Shown piece by piece: positions 25,378 to 35,755 of a stretch of DNA of 64,000 nt. Source of the stretch: Branchiostoma floridae (lineage: Eukaryota; Chordata; Leptocardii; Amphioxiformes; Branchiostomatidae); contig NC_049991.1 in assembly GCF_000003815.2 (NCBI RefSeq), positions 9,098,729 through 9,162,728 of the forward strand, written 5' to 3'. The position numbers and the translations under genes are program-made. Within the stretch, counting starts at the first letter, position 1. Every line of letters starts with the position of its first letter. Below the pieces are notes generated by a model that did not search any database, had not been told where the DNA came from, and worked only from the letters and a program-made list of their open reading frames with translations.

Positions 25378-27471
25378 ATGCTTCGTTTGAATCGGATCGC
25401 CGATCACTTTTTAACCACGTTGGCTGAAGACAAGGCTGCACAGGACTGGATGCGCACATATGCAACTTACTGGAACAGGATCGACATCGAGGATAAACTC
25501 TCAGATGATGACGAATGTGCCGTTTGTCGATACATTCTGACCCATGATCCTGTGGTATCTAATATGAACGTGGAGGCAGCTGTTCTTCAGTGCGATGAAA
25601 TTTTCTGTAAGAACGTTGACCTTGACGATATAGGTATGAGGCGGCCCCACACGTCGGTGGGAGTAATTGTGGCCTGGTATCAATTTACCAAAACATTCAA
25701 TATCCCCCCTATGGAAAGCATACATCTAATCAACCCGAGATCTGTGGCTTTTCACTTCCTTATTCGGTGCTGCACTCTAGCATTTTCCGATGGAGGTTCC
25801 CCTCTTCTCCTCTTTCAGAGCGCCTTTCGAAACATCATAAAACTGCGAAGACAAGGTGCCGCAAACGCAAGTACTGTAGAGGAGGAAGGGGCGGGGAATG
25901 AGGTGCCCAAAGACAGACTCGGTGATGTAGCTGATGCAGAAGATGTTTTGGAGATAGTAGACGATGAAGACGTGGATAAAAAATACAAGAAGGCCGAATT
26001 ACGGGCCATGTTGGCTCCCATACGAGAGTTGGTAGGAGTGTTGCTTAAATCGTGCTACGATCGGCAGATTTATGTCGGGAACGACGAGGGGGTACAGGGA
26101 GTACCGTGTGTCATGGCCGACAATGGAGATATACGTCACCAATTACAATTAAAGCAATTGTATGATGACGCACGTTATTACGTATCGCGGAAATTTTGCG
26201 AGAATAGAACTTGCATTGATTATATGACGTTCATGCATCCAGATAATTACGCCATCTACCAGCCTGGTCTGATGTTAGCTGACCCGACGGGAATAATGGG
26301 AGAGGCCGCCGATACAGAGATCATGACCAAAGTGACACAACGTGAGGATGAAGATGAACTAAACTTAGTACCCAAACCCAAGGTGCTATACGGACCAAAA
26401 GACGCGAGGGATACTCCCATCATTTCACTTCACGAAATAGCTACCTCCAAGACCATTACAGCTGATCAAATCATGACGCGGTCAGAGCGTATTAGGGCAT
26501 TGGACGAGGCTACTGCCACTGCTGTTAAAAAATTAGTTTCACGGATGCACGCTATCGCAAGACTTCATTATCACGTGACTAATGATGGGGGTTGCTTTGA
26601 TGATGTCAAGTTTATATTTCACAAGTGTTTGTGGTGTAGCATGGATATGATTCCAGGATGGTGCTTAGTCCTGAATGACTTACATGTAATGGCGTGTGAT
26701 AAAATAAAACGCCTGGGACTCTATCAATTGAAACCAAGTCACGTTAAAATGGATTCTCTTTCAGAGAAGCAGCAGCTTAACATCAAAGTCGCCATGGATA
26801 AAGCAAATAAGGGACGCAAAGGTCGAGTAGGTATTGACGGACAGAAACTCCGAGGCGTCAAACACTTCAAAACAGGGTATGTGTCCAAATCATTAGGCAG
26901 AGGCGTGCGGCATGGTGACAAAAGGCACAATGTGGGCGTGCGATCCCAAAACGCCCAAGACCTAACAAAGCTCTTCGAAGAAGGGGATTTGGTCAGGGGT
27001 AAGCAAGCCTTGTCGGATATACGTAAGGGAGTGTCTGCTACACGAGACGGGATAATCGGAGCTTTGTATACCTATGGGTTTATTGATAAGGCTCCTTGGG
27101 AAACCGTATTTCAAACCGTCTATGCTGAGTGGTGCTGCAAGTATCCTTGGTTTGAACGCTTATTTTTGAGCGAACTAGGTGATTGGTCGCCCGACCACAT
27201 TGTAAACTCTCTATATACGCATATGTCATCAAATGGTAACCCGCTCTGTGCAGCCAACATCCGAAGAACGCGTCTATCTACCGATGTTCACCAAGAAGCT
27301 TTTAAATCCTGTCATTTATCAACTATCATCAATATGTATGTTACAACAATTAGCACTGGAATGATGACAAACACAGAGATCCGAAAAGTCGAAGCATTTG
27401 CCCGAAATCACCATTACATGAATGTCCGTTTTATGGAAATGAGGAAGCATCTCAGTAACAGTATGTGGTGA
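25378..27471 (+). CDS. Large hypothetical protein, possible packaging or replication factor
   Basis: 697 aa from the ATG at 25378; the longer frame from 25309 begins with TTG. A CAVC pair with a later C near residue 70 and a second cluster (HKCLWCSMD..WC) near 420 could bind zinc. An acidic low-complexity stretch lies at ~168-205. A basic, Gly/Lys/Arg-rich region sits at ~465-520. Size, zinc-like cysteines and closeness to helicase and terminase make a terminase small subunit (UL28-type) or another DNA-handling protein possible. I could not match the diagnostic motifs, so it stays unassigned. Confidence 0.75.
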   Translation: MLRLNRIADHFLTTLAEDKAAQDWMRTYATYWNRIDIEDKLSDDDECAVCRYILTHDPVVSNMNVEAAVLQCDEIFCKNVDLDDIGMRRPHTSVGVIVAWYQFTKTFNIPPMESIHLINPRSVAFHFLIRCCTLAFSDGGSPLLLFQSAFRNIIKLRRQGAANASTVEEEGAGNEVPKDRLGDVADAEDVLEIVDDEDVDKKYKKAELRAMLAPIRELVGVLLKSCYDRQIYVGNDEGVQGVPCVMADNGDIRHQLQLKQLYDDARYYVSRKFCENRTCIDYMTFMHPDNYAIYQPGLMLADPTGIMGEAADTEIMTKVTQREDEDELNLVPKPKVLYGPKDARDTPIISLHEIATSKTITADQIMTRSERIRALDEATATAVKKLVSRMHAIARLHYHVTNDGGCFDDVKFIFHKCLWCSMDMIPGWCLVLNDLHVMACDKIKRLGLYQLKPSHVKMDSLSEKQQLNIKVAMDKANKGRKGRVGIDGQKLRGVKHFKTGYVSKSLGRGVRHGDKRHNVGVRSQNAQDLTKLFEEGDLVRGKQALSDIRKGVSATRDGIIGALYTYGFIDKAPWETVFQTVYAEWCCKYPWFERLFLSELGDWSPDHIVNSLYTHMSSNGNPLCAANIRRTRLSTDVHQEAFKSCHLSTIINMYVTTISTGMMTNTEIRKVEAFARNHHYMNVRFMEMRKHLSNSMW

Positions 27472-27565
27472 GACACGGTCACGTGGTCTCATTCTTGCTA
27501 ATTGGAAAACAGCTGCTACTGATTTGTTGAGATGACCACTGGAAAAACACAGAAGCGAATAAGCC

Positions 27566-28492
27566 ATGGAACAAAGCGGGCGCAGACTTGATGGTTTCAT
27601 CAAACTCTTGAGTTGGAGAGGTGATCGGCGCATGTCTTCAGGAAACGACTCTGGGATGGCCTGTTCGGTGTCACCGGTCCTAGACGATGATGTATTCTTC
27701 GCGCCGAAGCAGCCTGTCGTGCGTACGGGGAAGACCAAAACATTTTTTCGGGACCGATCTACCTCTTGCTCGACGATCCCATTTGAAAGAGCTAGCCTCA
27801 ACAACAGCCTCTCGCCCATGTGTCAGAACAGATGTTGTGTCTCCAAGCCTAGTTTCACAATACATATGATGGTCCCAAGTATACCTGAACAACAGTTGGA
27901 CAACATAGAGCGCAAAATCGCCGAGTTGGAAAGACTTAGAGCTAGGCTAAAAAACGTAGTGAGGGATGATCGGCGCCACATGGGGACTGTGGACCCCCCG
28001 ACTACGAAGGACACCGAATGGGATCAGCTTGTAAGTGAACAGTCTGCTGAAATTAACAATGAGGTGAGGATGTTTCTGTGTAACATTCGGTGTATGGGAA
28101 AAGACGCAGGCATCATACAGAGTAAAGACGATCACTACCAAGACTTTGCTGCTAGATTAAATCCCATTTTATTGGAGACAGTTAACAGGGCTATATCACT
28201 ATCATCGGCACAGCGAGGTGAGCCCAAGACACACCGAGTGTCATCGCGAGATGGTGTCTCTACATCCTCCTCTTCGCTCTCCTATTCCTGCTCTCAAGAT
28301 GACAGTAAAGGCATGGACTATCACCACTATGCAAATATCCCACTACGCCAATCTTCACAGCCGGTTAGTGTAACACGTTGTAGGAATCGTCACACCTTTT
28401 CCCACACACAACGCAAGTGCGACCCTCTGGGGTCGACAACCGGTACCGGTAGTTGCGATGATAGGGTGGTTTATGCCGACCTGGACTGGTAG
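27566..28492 (+). CDS. Hypothetical Ser-rich protein
   Basis: 308 aa, ATG at 27566 (a second Met at residue 23 is possible). Not recognised. A short coiled coil lies at ~110-130 (NIERKIAELERLRARL). The C-terminal third is Ser-rich and likely disordered. It overlaps the 3' end of the glycoprotein C-terminal frame on the opposite strand by 128 bases, unusual in this otherwise economical but non-convergent layout. Possible regulatory or tegument protein. Confidence 0.6.
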   Translation: MEQSGRRLDGFIKLLSWRGDRRMSSGNDSGMACSVSPVLDDDVFFAPKQPVVRTGKTKTFFRDRSTSCSTIPFERASLNNSLSPMCQNRCCVSKPSFTIHMMVPSIPEQQLDNIERKIAELERLRARLKNVVRDDRRHMGTVDPPTTKDTEWDQLVSEQSAEINNEVRMFLCNIRCMGKDAGIIQSKDDHYQDFAARLNPILLETVNRAISLSSAQRGEPKTHRVSSRDGVSTSSSSLSYSCSQDDSKGMDYHHYANIPLRQSSQPVSVTRCRNRHTFSHTQRKCDPLGSTTGTGSCDDRVVYADLDW

Positions 28493-29318
28493 CGCCACGA
28501 AGAAAGCGTATGCCAGCCATTAATCCCATTGCCGCAATAAGAGAGCTGATAGCCGTCGCAGCAATTAAAACGATTGACAGTGAAGACAATCTCCTTTCTT
28601 TCTCAGAGACAATTGGGAGTGGGAGATCGGGCAAGATAAATGAAACAGAGGTGTTAATGACTTTGAGCGCCGGGGATTTACTTACATGCGTGGTATGCTG
28701 ACGTGAGTTTGAAAATGTTGTCATTTCTTCGGGTTCCAAAGGTGGTTCGTTATAGACTCTGACAGAGTGTGAGGTAAGGAGGTTGCTATGCTGACTAATC
28801 CACGTGCAAGCCATGTTGGGATACAGAGGTGAAACGTCGGGAGCTAGATGGAAGTGAACGTTGGGACCTATGACTTCACATTTACGGAAGATGGTAACAT
28901 CAGGTACTTGGCATATCTTGGAGTCGGCATAAAAATATCCAACAGTTGGAATGTTCTGGAGTGGGACGTAGGCGTCGGTATATACGACAGCAATGATACC
29001 ATCGTCAGGTAATGCTGGGCAGCGGGACTCTGATGCTAACATGGGCACAAAGCCGCAAGCAATGGTTCTGTTCATCAGTTTGATTTGGGGCAACCATTGT
29101 GAATGTGGAACATCGCAGTAAGTGTGCTGCATGTTATTTGTGTTGGAACGGATTGTGGTCCCTCGAGTCGTACAGGAATATTCTGAACATTGGGTGCGGA
29201 GGACTCCATCGTCAAGTTCAAGACCTTCGTCTTCACTTTGAGCAAGGGTCACATATACTCGATCAAGAAAGTAGATACATTTTCGATTATAAGTATAGGG
29301 TGGTGAAAAAGTGGGCAA
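28365..29318 (-). pseudogene. C-terminal part of a frame-broken membrane glycoprotein
   Basis: This open frame begins with a TTG and has no plausible start of its own, but it continues the ectodomain of the upstream glycoprotein frame and supplies what that frame lacks. It has more ectodomain cysteines, N-glycosylation sites, one strong membrane segment (about SSLSIVLIAATAISSLIAAM) and a basic tail ending with a small CVVCGKRC knuckle. The two frames overlap at 29249-29318, which contains a run of five A (29306-29310, plus strand). I read it as the 3' half of one gene split by a frame break. Sequencing error, a real inactivating change, and ribosomal frameshifting are the three options; no classic slippery heptamer is in phase. 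Confidence 0.7.
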
Positions 29319-30868
29319 GTGTTCCTCCGACCACAGTGTTCAATGGTTAAAGAGTCGGACTTAAAGCGGCGAGTAGTTGGGAATGAACAGTACACGCTAC
29401 CGTCATCATTAGCACGATATACAATGTCAAAGGAATTAACTGTTTGGGATGTTACCAATAATGGGACTGGTGCGGACATGAGTGTATATCCCATCCCACA
29501 CCGCACATCGTATTGTTTATGAGGCGCATACGTATCCAATAAAATTGTCATGTTGTCACTGACAGAAATGGCTTCGTCTTTATTGTGTTCGAAAATGTAT
29601 AGCCGTGGTTTCTGCTTTGGCATGTTACTTGGGCAGTCGAAGTCAAAGTCACATGTAAAACTAGCACTGTCCCGACTTCGTTCGGTCACGCGTAATGTGA
29701 GTGGTGAAACGTAAGGGACCAGGTTACCAACAGCCTTTGCCGTATCGAGCGTGTCGTTAATTAAGCGGTGACAGAGCTCCTTTGTAATGATAGGATGAAC
29801 TGAAATGCTAACGTCATAGATCGTTTTAAACAAGGAACCATCCAATCGTTCTACTTTACAGGAAATGGTTTCAGCGGTCCCTAATATTTGCCAAGGAATA
29901 TGGAGATAGCTGGATATATCATTCGAAATGGGACAGACGTCAGTCATGCGATGGCATGGGCACGTCATTGCATTTAATTCCAGAAACCTATAGGTTTTCA
30001 ATTCCAGCGACACGATTTCTGGACGCGGTCTAGGTTTTTCAATCTTAACCGATGCGTTACCAATACCGTAAATGAAGGGCACGGCTTTCACTTGGGAAGC
30101 GTAAAACCGCTTGCCTTCTAGACAAGCGTAATAGGGTGTCACACAGGCTCGAGGCGAAATGACCCCCTGACCGTCCACTATCTTGACCAAGTAATTTATG
30201 GGGTCGTCATTCATGGCACAATCTATGGCCTCACCATAAAGTAGTCTGGCTGTATCTTCCGCACAGCTCATGTGAGCTTCATTTCCATATGTTTCGACCG
30301 TTTTGATGTGTAGTCGCCGATGAGTAGCAGCAGATTCCAAGATGTGTTTCATTAAAGTGCGGTACATTTTTTCTTGTGCTCCGTTAGTGTGCGATGTGGG
30401 GATAGGAAACACGATAGTTCGTTTCAAACCTACCACTCTGGTCGTGGGGGGTTCGATCAACAGCTTTGTTAATTCTATACCCATATTATTGGGAGGCATG
30501 CGCTGGAAATTTGGTCCGTATTTGTCGTGAAACAAAGTATATTCTAGGCAGTCTTGTTCCCTGTCAAGAATTCCATGATTCGTAAAGCAGGAAAGGGTTC
30601 GGTCTTTGGCAAATCCGCTGTAACAATAATGAGGGATTACTGTGGGGAGTGGCCTTCGGTTCACGTAGTCCGTGCTGGACAATGTCCAAGTTACGTATAA
30701 ACTTTGAGTCGCCGTCCATATATTAACTCCCGTACGGCAGGCCAGTTTTGCATAGTCGTCGTGGTAGGATGGAAGTGTTTCTATGCTGGCGGTATTTTGC
30801 AGCCCCACCACAGCCGTTGCCAATACTATCACTATGCTTATTAGAGGGAACATTCTTGTTGTGCCCAT
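29249..30868 (-). CDS. N-terminal part of a frame-broken membrane glycoprotein
   Basis: 539-aa open frame, ATG at 30868, with a clear signal peptide (~6-23, MFPLISIVIVLATAVVGL region). A Cys-rich ectodomain follows with several N-glycosylation sites and a CPC-x6-C motif near residue 315. No membrane anchor occurs before the stop; the anchor lies in the overlapping frame 28365-29318. The CPC motif and surrounding spacing resemble the 1265-aa glycoprotein at 38784-42581 (CPCTQVPDTC), so the two may be distant paralogues. Expected site is the virion envelope. As it stands the frame would encode a secreted, truncated product. Confidence 0.75.
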   Translation of the reverse strand: MGTTRMFPLISIVIVLATAVVGLQNTASIETLPSYHDDYAKLACRTGVNIWTATQSLYVTWTLSSTDYVNRRPLPTVIPHYCYSGFAKDRTLSCFTNHGILDREQDCLEYTLFHDKYGPNFQRMPPNNMGIELTKLLIEPPTTRVVGLKRTIVFPIPTSHTNGAQEKMYRTLMKHILESAATHRRLHIKTVETYGNEAHMSCAEDTARLLYGEAIDCAMNDDPINYLVKIVDGQGVISPRACVTPYYACLEGKRFYASQVKAVPFIYGIGNASVKIEKPRPRPEIVSLELKTYRFLELNAMTCPCHRMTDVCPISNDISSYLHIPWQILGTAETISCKVERLDGSLFKTIYDVSISVHPIITKELCHRLINDTLDTAKAVGNLVPYVSPLTLRVTERSRDSASFTCDFDFDCPSNMPKQKPRLYIFEHNKDEAISVSDNMTILLDTYAPHKQYDVRCGMGYTLMSAPVPLLVTSQTVNSFDIVYRANDDGSVYCSFPTTRRFKSDSLTIEHCGRRNTCPLFHHPILIIENVSTFLIEYM

Positions 30869-30907
30869 ATCATTACCAGTTATAAGACGTGCCTTTCATA
30901 CATTATT

Positions 30908-31534
30908 ATGGCGATCCGTCCTTATCGGCTTGCGCTTGATAGGAAACCAAGATACACACTACTCCAAATAACCCGCGGGAAGTCGCGTACGACAAAGACT
31001 GATGTGATCGATATTCGCCAAAGTTGTGGTAGGGTATATGGTTTGAACTTTGATAGTGGCTTTCCACCTAAACACGTGACAAAGTTGGTCGAAACCCTGG
31101 TTCCAGAATTGATGGCCGATATCGTTTATGACGAGAGCACTTTGTCGGGCTCTACTCTCCAGGAAGCATCAACGAATGGCGCTCGAATGACGGAGCTCTT
31201 GGAAACCGCTGTGACGAGGCGAAGTGCACCCAATCGGTGCCTACTGGTAGTTGGAACGCCAACATACCATCAGCTTCGGCACCAAGTCATGAACACGAGA
31301 CAGTCCACCACAGGAAGTCACGAAGACCTGATGATTCAATTGCCCAGAGATTACATGTGTTGCGAGCCCACAGACTTTGAAGAGTACCGCCGTATCTCAT
31401 TGGCTCGTTATGTGGACAGACTCATTGAGCATGCGCATCATGTAAAAGTCACCACTCCAGCAAATCTTGATGCAATAAAGGAACATACGCTTGAGGCTCT
31501 CCGGCAGAAGTGGCCTACATTAGTCAATGCGTAG
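30908..31534 (+). CDS. Hypothetical protein upstream of helicase
   Basis: 208 aa, ATG at 30908, not recognised. Arg/Thr-rich and soluble-looking, with no membrane segment or metal-binding cluster. Its stop overlaps the helicase start by 8 bases, so the two are probably on one transcript and may be translated in tandem. A helicase-primase accessory role is tempting from position alone. Confidence 0.7.
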   Translation: MAIRPYRLALDRKPRYTLLQITRGKSRTTKTDVIDIRQSCGRVYGLNFDSGFPPKHVTKLVETLVPELMADIVYDESTLSGSTLQEASTNGARMTELLETAVTRRSAPNRCLLVVGTPTYHQLRHQVMNTRQSTTGSHEDLMIQLPRDYMCCEPTDFEEYRRISLARYVDRLIEHAHHVKVTTPANLDAIKEHTLEALRQKWPTLVNA

Positions 31535-34500
31535 AATGGAAGTCGGCGAGCGCGACAACTTTGAAGAAGCGGTGTTGGAGGCCACCCTTGGGAGCATGGC
31601 TGAGAAAGAAGTTGACCAGCAAAACCCGGTAACGAGTGAGGCCATAAATGATAAGGCTGACGAAAGTGATACCGATTATGGAGAAGCCATGGGAGACGAA
31701 GAGCAAGAAGGGTCGGTCGATACTGATATGTTTAATCAACGTACTACTTCATACACGTTTAGCGATCTTTATTTCGAGGAAAAAGTCCAAGCTTTTTTGG
31801 ACGGGACCACTTTTGTCAAGCTGAAAGGATGGTCTTCGGATCAGATTAGTGCTCACGTTCGCGCGCGGAATAAGTGGCTCGATTTGTACTTTGCCCATTG
31901 TGATGTCGAGAACATGCCACCTAATTGGGCGCCGGGATGGCCGCTTGATCAGATTCACTTGTCAATGAATGGGCATGCTGGTACTGGCAAGTCAACAAGC
32001 TTGACCAATTTCCAGAGTAAGGTGGGGACTTCATACAACATGTTCATTTTGGGATCAAGTAACCAAGCCTCGATTTCATACCAGACCGACCTCAAAAAGA
32101 AGAATCAGCCCTACAGCTACGATCATCTCCGTAAGTGGGGAACATGGTTTAAGGCCTTGCCTCTCAAATTCACCGATTGTCGTGTTCGAAGTCAGCTTGA
32201 CAATTTGGATAACTGTGAGGCCCTTCAAACATCTTACAAGACGCTGGAGACCGTAACGGCTCATACCACGGATGAGGAAAGATCTCGCATTTCTCGTGAG
32301 CATACCTGTACGGTCTTTCGTAACATCTATTCCCTAGCAACCGACATGTTACATCAGCGTCTCATGGAGTTTAAGGAATTCGTGGGGCTGCGTCTTACCA
32401 TTATGGACGATCAACATCACCTACACCAACCCTTAGAAGAAACCTTTGAAGCCGTTAGAAATATTGTGCAAGTTCAAATCGACAGGGTAAGGCAAGTTAC
32501 TACTGCTGCCAAAGCCTCTCGAGTTGGAAATGGAAGTATGCACAGATTTAGCGAGTCAGGAAGCGAACAATTAGAGCGAGACAGTAAAAGAACTCGCAGC
32601 ACACCACAACACTCTAACAAGAGGGTGCTTCGCGAGCTTAGAGAGAATGATCCGGTGTACAAAGAGCCGATTGAACGCCTAGTAGATCGATTTCGTCAGG
32701 CCCAATACGTCAAGAACCACGAAACATACAAGCTGTACGTCCAGGCTCAACTGTCCTCGCTCAAACGCATGCCCCCTCCCTGGGTTTTTCACAGTGTGTT
32801 ACTGGCCGAGGAAGATGGACGCATGTCAGGTCCGTACAAAGAGCTAGCATGGCTCGACTATTCCATGTGTTGTAAAATTTACAACATCCCACACCAAAAA
32901 GAGCGAACCATGACATATTGCTCTATAGGAAGCAGAGAACAATCGCCACCCATTGGAAAATTACCTTCTCCCTTATCTCAAACTCACAACTGTATGGTGG
33001 GTAAAGACGTTCACAATGCTCAATTGTGGGACTCGCAGTTTTTCAGACGTAGTGTAAACGCCCAAAACTGCATCTATACAAAGATGCTACGTAATGTTTG
33101 TCTACACATGGAATCTAACGTTCCCGCGGGGAAAGAGAGTTTGTTGCCGCTAATGGTTAACGAGGTGTTCCCTCCACTCTTGGGGGACCCCGGGCACGAA
33201 CAAAGCGGTATGAGGTTTTTTTACCAGCACAGAGACGTCCGTCATTTCAATGATAAATGTGATAAGTATGATGGGTTGTTCATAAAATTGGCTGATCAAG
33301 TATACGTGTCTTCTAACGTAGTCTCGCTTCAGTGGGACCGAGGCAAAACGGAATACGTTTCCGAGGTGGGACTCTCCACACTTTCACCCCAGCAAGCCCG
33401 TTATAACCGGGCTCGACTTTGGGCTAGGAAATGGCAGATGCTAGGCAACATTTCTAAAGATGGTGGTAAAAAGCAAATAAAACTTGTGACGACCGCCAGA
33501 AAGCGCCCGTACCCTAAAATAGGTGCAGACCATGACAACTATGTTGAAACAATGAACAACTTTTGCGAAGAGGAAGACGTCTTTCTTGTCCGGAGCGACG
33601 GGGCTAGAGCTGATCCGTCAAACCGTACGGAATTTACTATGGCGCAACAGAATGAGATCGACCTGCAGAGTTACCTTGATAATGCTGGAATGAAAAAAGG
33701 TCATGCGCGACGCAAGTTCATGTTGGACAAGCATATGTCTGGGGATGGTGTGATTTCGGGTAATACGGTTGGGTGGGGGGACGATTGCCAACTTGGAAGT
33801 GGTTTGCAAAATGAAATCATGAAAGAAACGCGAGTAACCAAGATGGCAATCGTGGCACCTGCCCACCTAATCCTCTCACGGGAAGAACACCGTCAGCACA
33901 GACTCCAGTCAAAGATGATTGCTAGTCACCTAGGCGACGGGCGTTGTCTTGCTGAAGTAGCACTCAACACTCGTGGAATTGACCATACGAGTAGCCCATT
34001 TGCTCACGTGGAAACTGCGGACATGGCTATCCATTTTGCCGACCCCGACTTTGATGCCTTAGTGGAAGGGAACCGAAATTGGGAAGCTTTTGCCAATAGT
34101 GTCAAAGAGACTGAGAGCGGCATTATGTGTCATATGCTCATGCGAAGAGAACGAAAGTTTGCAGTGAACAGTGCCGTATCTTGCGAAGAGACTGGAGCAA
34201 AGATCCTACTTCGTGGTGTACAGGGGACTCCTAAAAAGATCTTACAGTCACATTGGTTGGTTAAAGCTGTTCCCCTAGCATTTAAGATGTTAGTTATGTC
34301 AGGGCTTGTGGACGCCTTTCGTCACTGGGTCATAGAGACGTATCTACATCAATCCTTAGCCGAATATGATTGTAATTCAGCCACCGATATCATTGATCGG
34401 CTTTTCGAGCAAGGTCACGCGGGCTTAGATGACATCTCTGAAGCAGACACTCACATCATCAGGACGTATGGTGCGAAAATTAAAGAACAGGTGCGGATTG

Positions 34501-35603
34501 GGACAGGTATCTATGATGAAAAGACCAAAACCAGGACGCGCGGAGAGGTCGAGACTCATTCTCTCGTGGGACTTTTTGGTGGTTGGCTCATTGAAATTGA
34601 GCGGACACATGCCGATTTTATGACCTATCGAGACGTTTCGATTAACCTGTCTAATGACCCCTTGTACACGTTCCTACAGTTTGACATCAAACCAACTCCT
34701 CTATCAGAATTCCACGGGACTAATCTCACCATCGTCGGTGATGCCAATCATCCCTGTATGGTCCACGAGTACAATTCATCCTTGATCAACAAGGCCGATA
34801 TGAATGAATGTCCACATCGGAGCGAGTATTCTACAGAGAAGATGTTTGATATGTGCGGATTACTAAAGTCTATCCCCCACATGCTCCTGTGGGGTCTAAA
34901 AGCTTGGTTTCCTCGCGACTACCATGCGACCACAGCAGTCATTAAGATCGACGATGTGCTATTGGGGTCAACGGTCACTAGTCCTAACCGCCAAGTTCAG
35001 TGGTCGCACTTGTTCTGTCCTACCAGTAACAATGCCGGTTCCTTGGAAAAGTTTGGCTATATGATGCGGAGTCCTGCCGCTCCTGTGACGGCTCCAGACT
35101 ACGATTTGTTTCACCAATTGTTTCGAATGCCTAAGGGAGAATTGGATCTGCCCCGACCGTTTATTGAAAGGGGTGGCCAGCGGGGCCAGCCTTCCAATGT
35201 GATCGTAAAGACGCTAACAGCTGTTAAGTACTATGCCAATCCTCCGACTTACTCCCCGAGTCGGATGGTTGAGCTCAAGAAGCGGCACCTGGTATCAGCT
35301 AAACTTGAGAGTACGGCTACCGCTGTATATATGTGTTCTGTCTTCAAGAAACGAGGGATGACCGTGGATGCCTCACAGAACCTCACTATTACTGTGCCTG
35401 TTTTTCTGGATCTTGACAAGGTCATTCAATCCAGATTCCTTGTGGCTTTTACGCGTGCTAATAACTCGAAAAATACCCGCATTGGTAACCTGGACAATGC
35501 CATGACCGAGGCCCAACAATTATGTACGGAAGATTATAGGACCCAAATGCGCAACCGAAGGCAAAAGAACTCGAAAGTGATACGTTATACGTGCTTTCGG
35601 TAG
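31527..35603 (+). CDS. Superfamily 1 helicase (helicase-primase helicase subunit)
   Basis: 1358 aa, UL5-type viral helicase. Walker A GHAGTGKST lies at 149-157; motif II reads DDQH at about 294-297. The C-terminal motif VI-like VAFTRANN, preceded by a motif V-like region (CSVFKKRGMTVDAS), lies near the end. The acidic N-terminal ~70 residues look disordered. Length exceeds that of vertebrate herpesvirus helicases (~800-900 aa), with long insertions in the middle. It unwinds the replication fork together with a primase that I do not find here. The ATG at 31527 overlaps the previous stop; Met4 is an alternative. AATAAA at 35746-35751 serves it. Confidence 0.88.
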   Translation: MRRMEVGERDNFEEAVLEATLGSMAEKEVDQQNPVTSEAINDKADESDTDYGEAMGDEEQEGSVDTDMFNQRTTSYTFSDLYFEEKVQAFLDGTTFVKLKGWSSDQISAHVRARNKWLDLYFAHCDVENMPPNWAPGWPLDQIHLSMNGHAGTGKSTSLTNFQSKVGTSYNMFILGSSNQASISYQTDLKKKNQPYSYDHLRKWGTWFKALPLKFTDCRVRSQLDNLDNCEALQTSYKTLETVTAHTTDEERSRISREHTCTVFRNIYSLATDMLHQRLMEFKEFVGLRLTIMDDQHHLHQPLEETFEAVRNIVQVQIDRVRQVTTAAKASRVGNGSMHRFSESGSEQLERDSKRTRSTPQHSNKRVLRELRENDPVYKEPIERLVDRFRQAQYVKNHETYKLYVQAQLSSLKRMPPPWVFHSVLLAEEDGRMSGPYKELAWLDYSMCCKIYNIPHQKERTMTYCSIGSREQSPPIGKLPSPLSQTHNCMVGKDVHNAQLWDSQFFRRSVNAQNCIYTKMLRNVCLHMESNVPAGKESLLPLMVNEVFPPLLGDPGHEQSGMRFFYQHRDVRHFNDKCDKYDGLFIKLADQVYVSSNVVSLQWDRGKTEYVSEVGLSTLSPQQARYNRARLWARKWQMLGNISKDGGKKQIKLVTTARKRPYPKIGADHDNYVETMNNFCEEEDVFLVRSDGARADPSNRTEFTMAQQNEIDLQSYLDNAGMKKGHARRKFMLDKHMSGDGVISGNTVGWGDDCQLGSGLQNEIMKETRVTKMAIVAPAHLILSREEHRQHRLQSKMIASHLGDGRCLAEVALNTRGIDHTSSPFAHVETADMAIHFADPDFDALVEGNRNWEAFANSVKETESGIMCHMLMRRERKFAVNSAVSCEETGAKILLRGVQGTPKKILQSHWLVKAVPLAFKMLVMSGLVDAFRHWVIETYLHQSLAEYDCNSATDIIDRLFEQGHAGLDDISEADTHIIRTYGAKIKEQVRIGTGIYDEKTKTRTRGEVETHSLVGLFGGWLIEIERTHADFMTYRDVSINLSNDPLYTFLQFDIKPTPLSEFHGTNLTIVGDANHPCMVHEYNSSLINKADMNECPHRSEYSTEKMFDMCGLLKSIPHMLLWGLKAWFPRDYHATTAVIKIDDVLLGSTVTSPNRQVQWSHLFCPTSNNAGSLEKFGYMMRSPAAPVTAPDYDLFHQLFRMPKGELDLPRPFIERGGQRGQPSNVIVKTLTAVKYYANPPTYSPSRMVELKKRHLVSAKLESTATAVYMCSVFKKRGMTVDASQNLTITVPVFLDLDKVIQSRFLVAFTRANNSKNTRIGNLDNAMTEAQQLCTEDYRTQMRNRRQKNSKVIRYTCFR

Positions 35604-35745
35604 ATAGTCGTACACACTTTCGGTACCTTGATACATGGTTGTTTCAAAGATTAAAAATGATAACATGTCTTTGTAGCTTTTTGCTTTTTGTTGTTGTCTT
35701 TTTAGATATTTGGTCGAAAAGGTGACTTCTGATATTCTCCTTATC

Positions 35746-35751
35746 AATAAA
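35746..35751 (+). terminator. AATAAA signal of the helicase gene
   Basis: Ends four bases before the terminase ATG at 35756, so the helicase mRNA would end inside the terminase gene. Confidence 0.55.
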
Positions 35752-35755
35752 GATT

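Noticed and set aside
25378..27471. Firm call as terminase UL28-type subunit
   Set aside because: Size and cysteines fit but no diagnostic motif could be matched by eye.
27319..27819. 166-codon minus-strand frame between two plus-strand genes
   Set aside because: It lies antisense to the ends of two better frames and has no recognisable domain.
29249..29318. Programmed -1 ribosomal frameshift between glycoprotein frames
   Set aside because: The T-run is short and no X-XXY-YYZ slippery heptamer is in phase, so an indel is more likely; not excluded.
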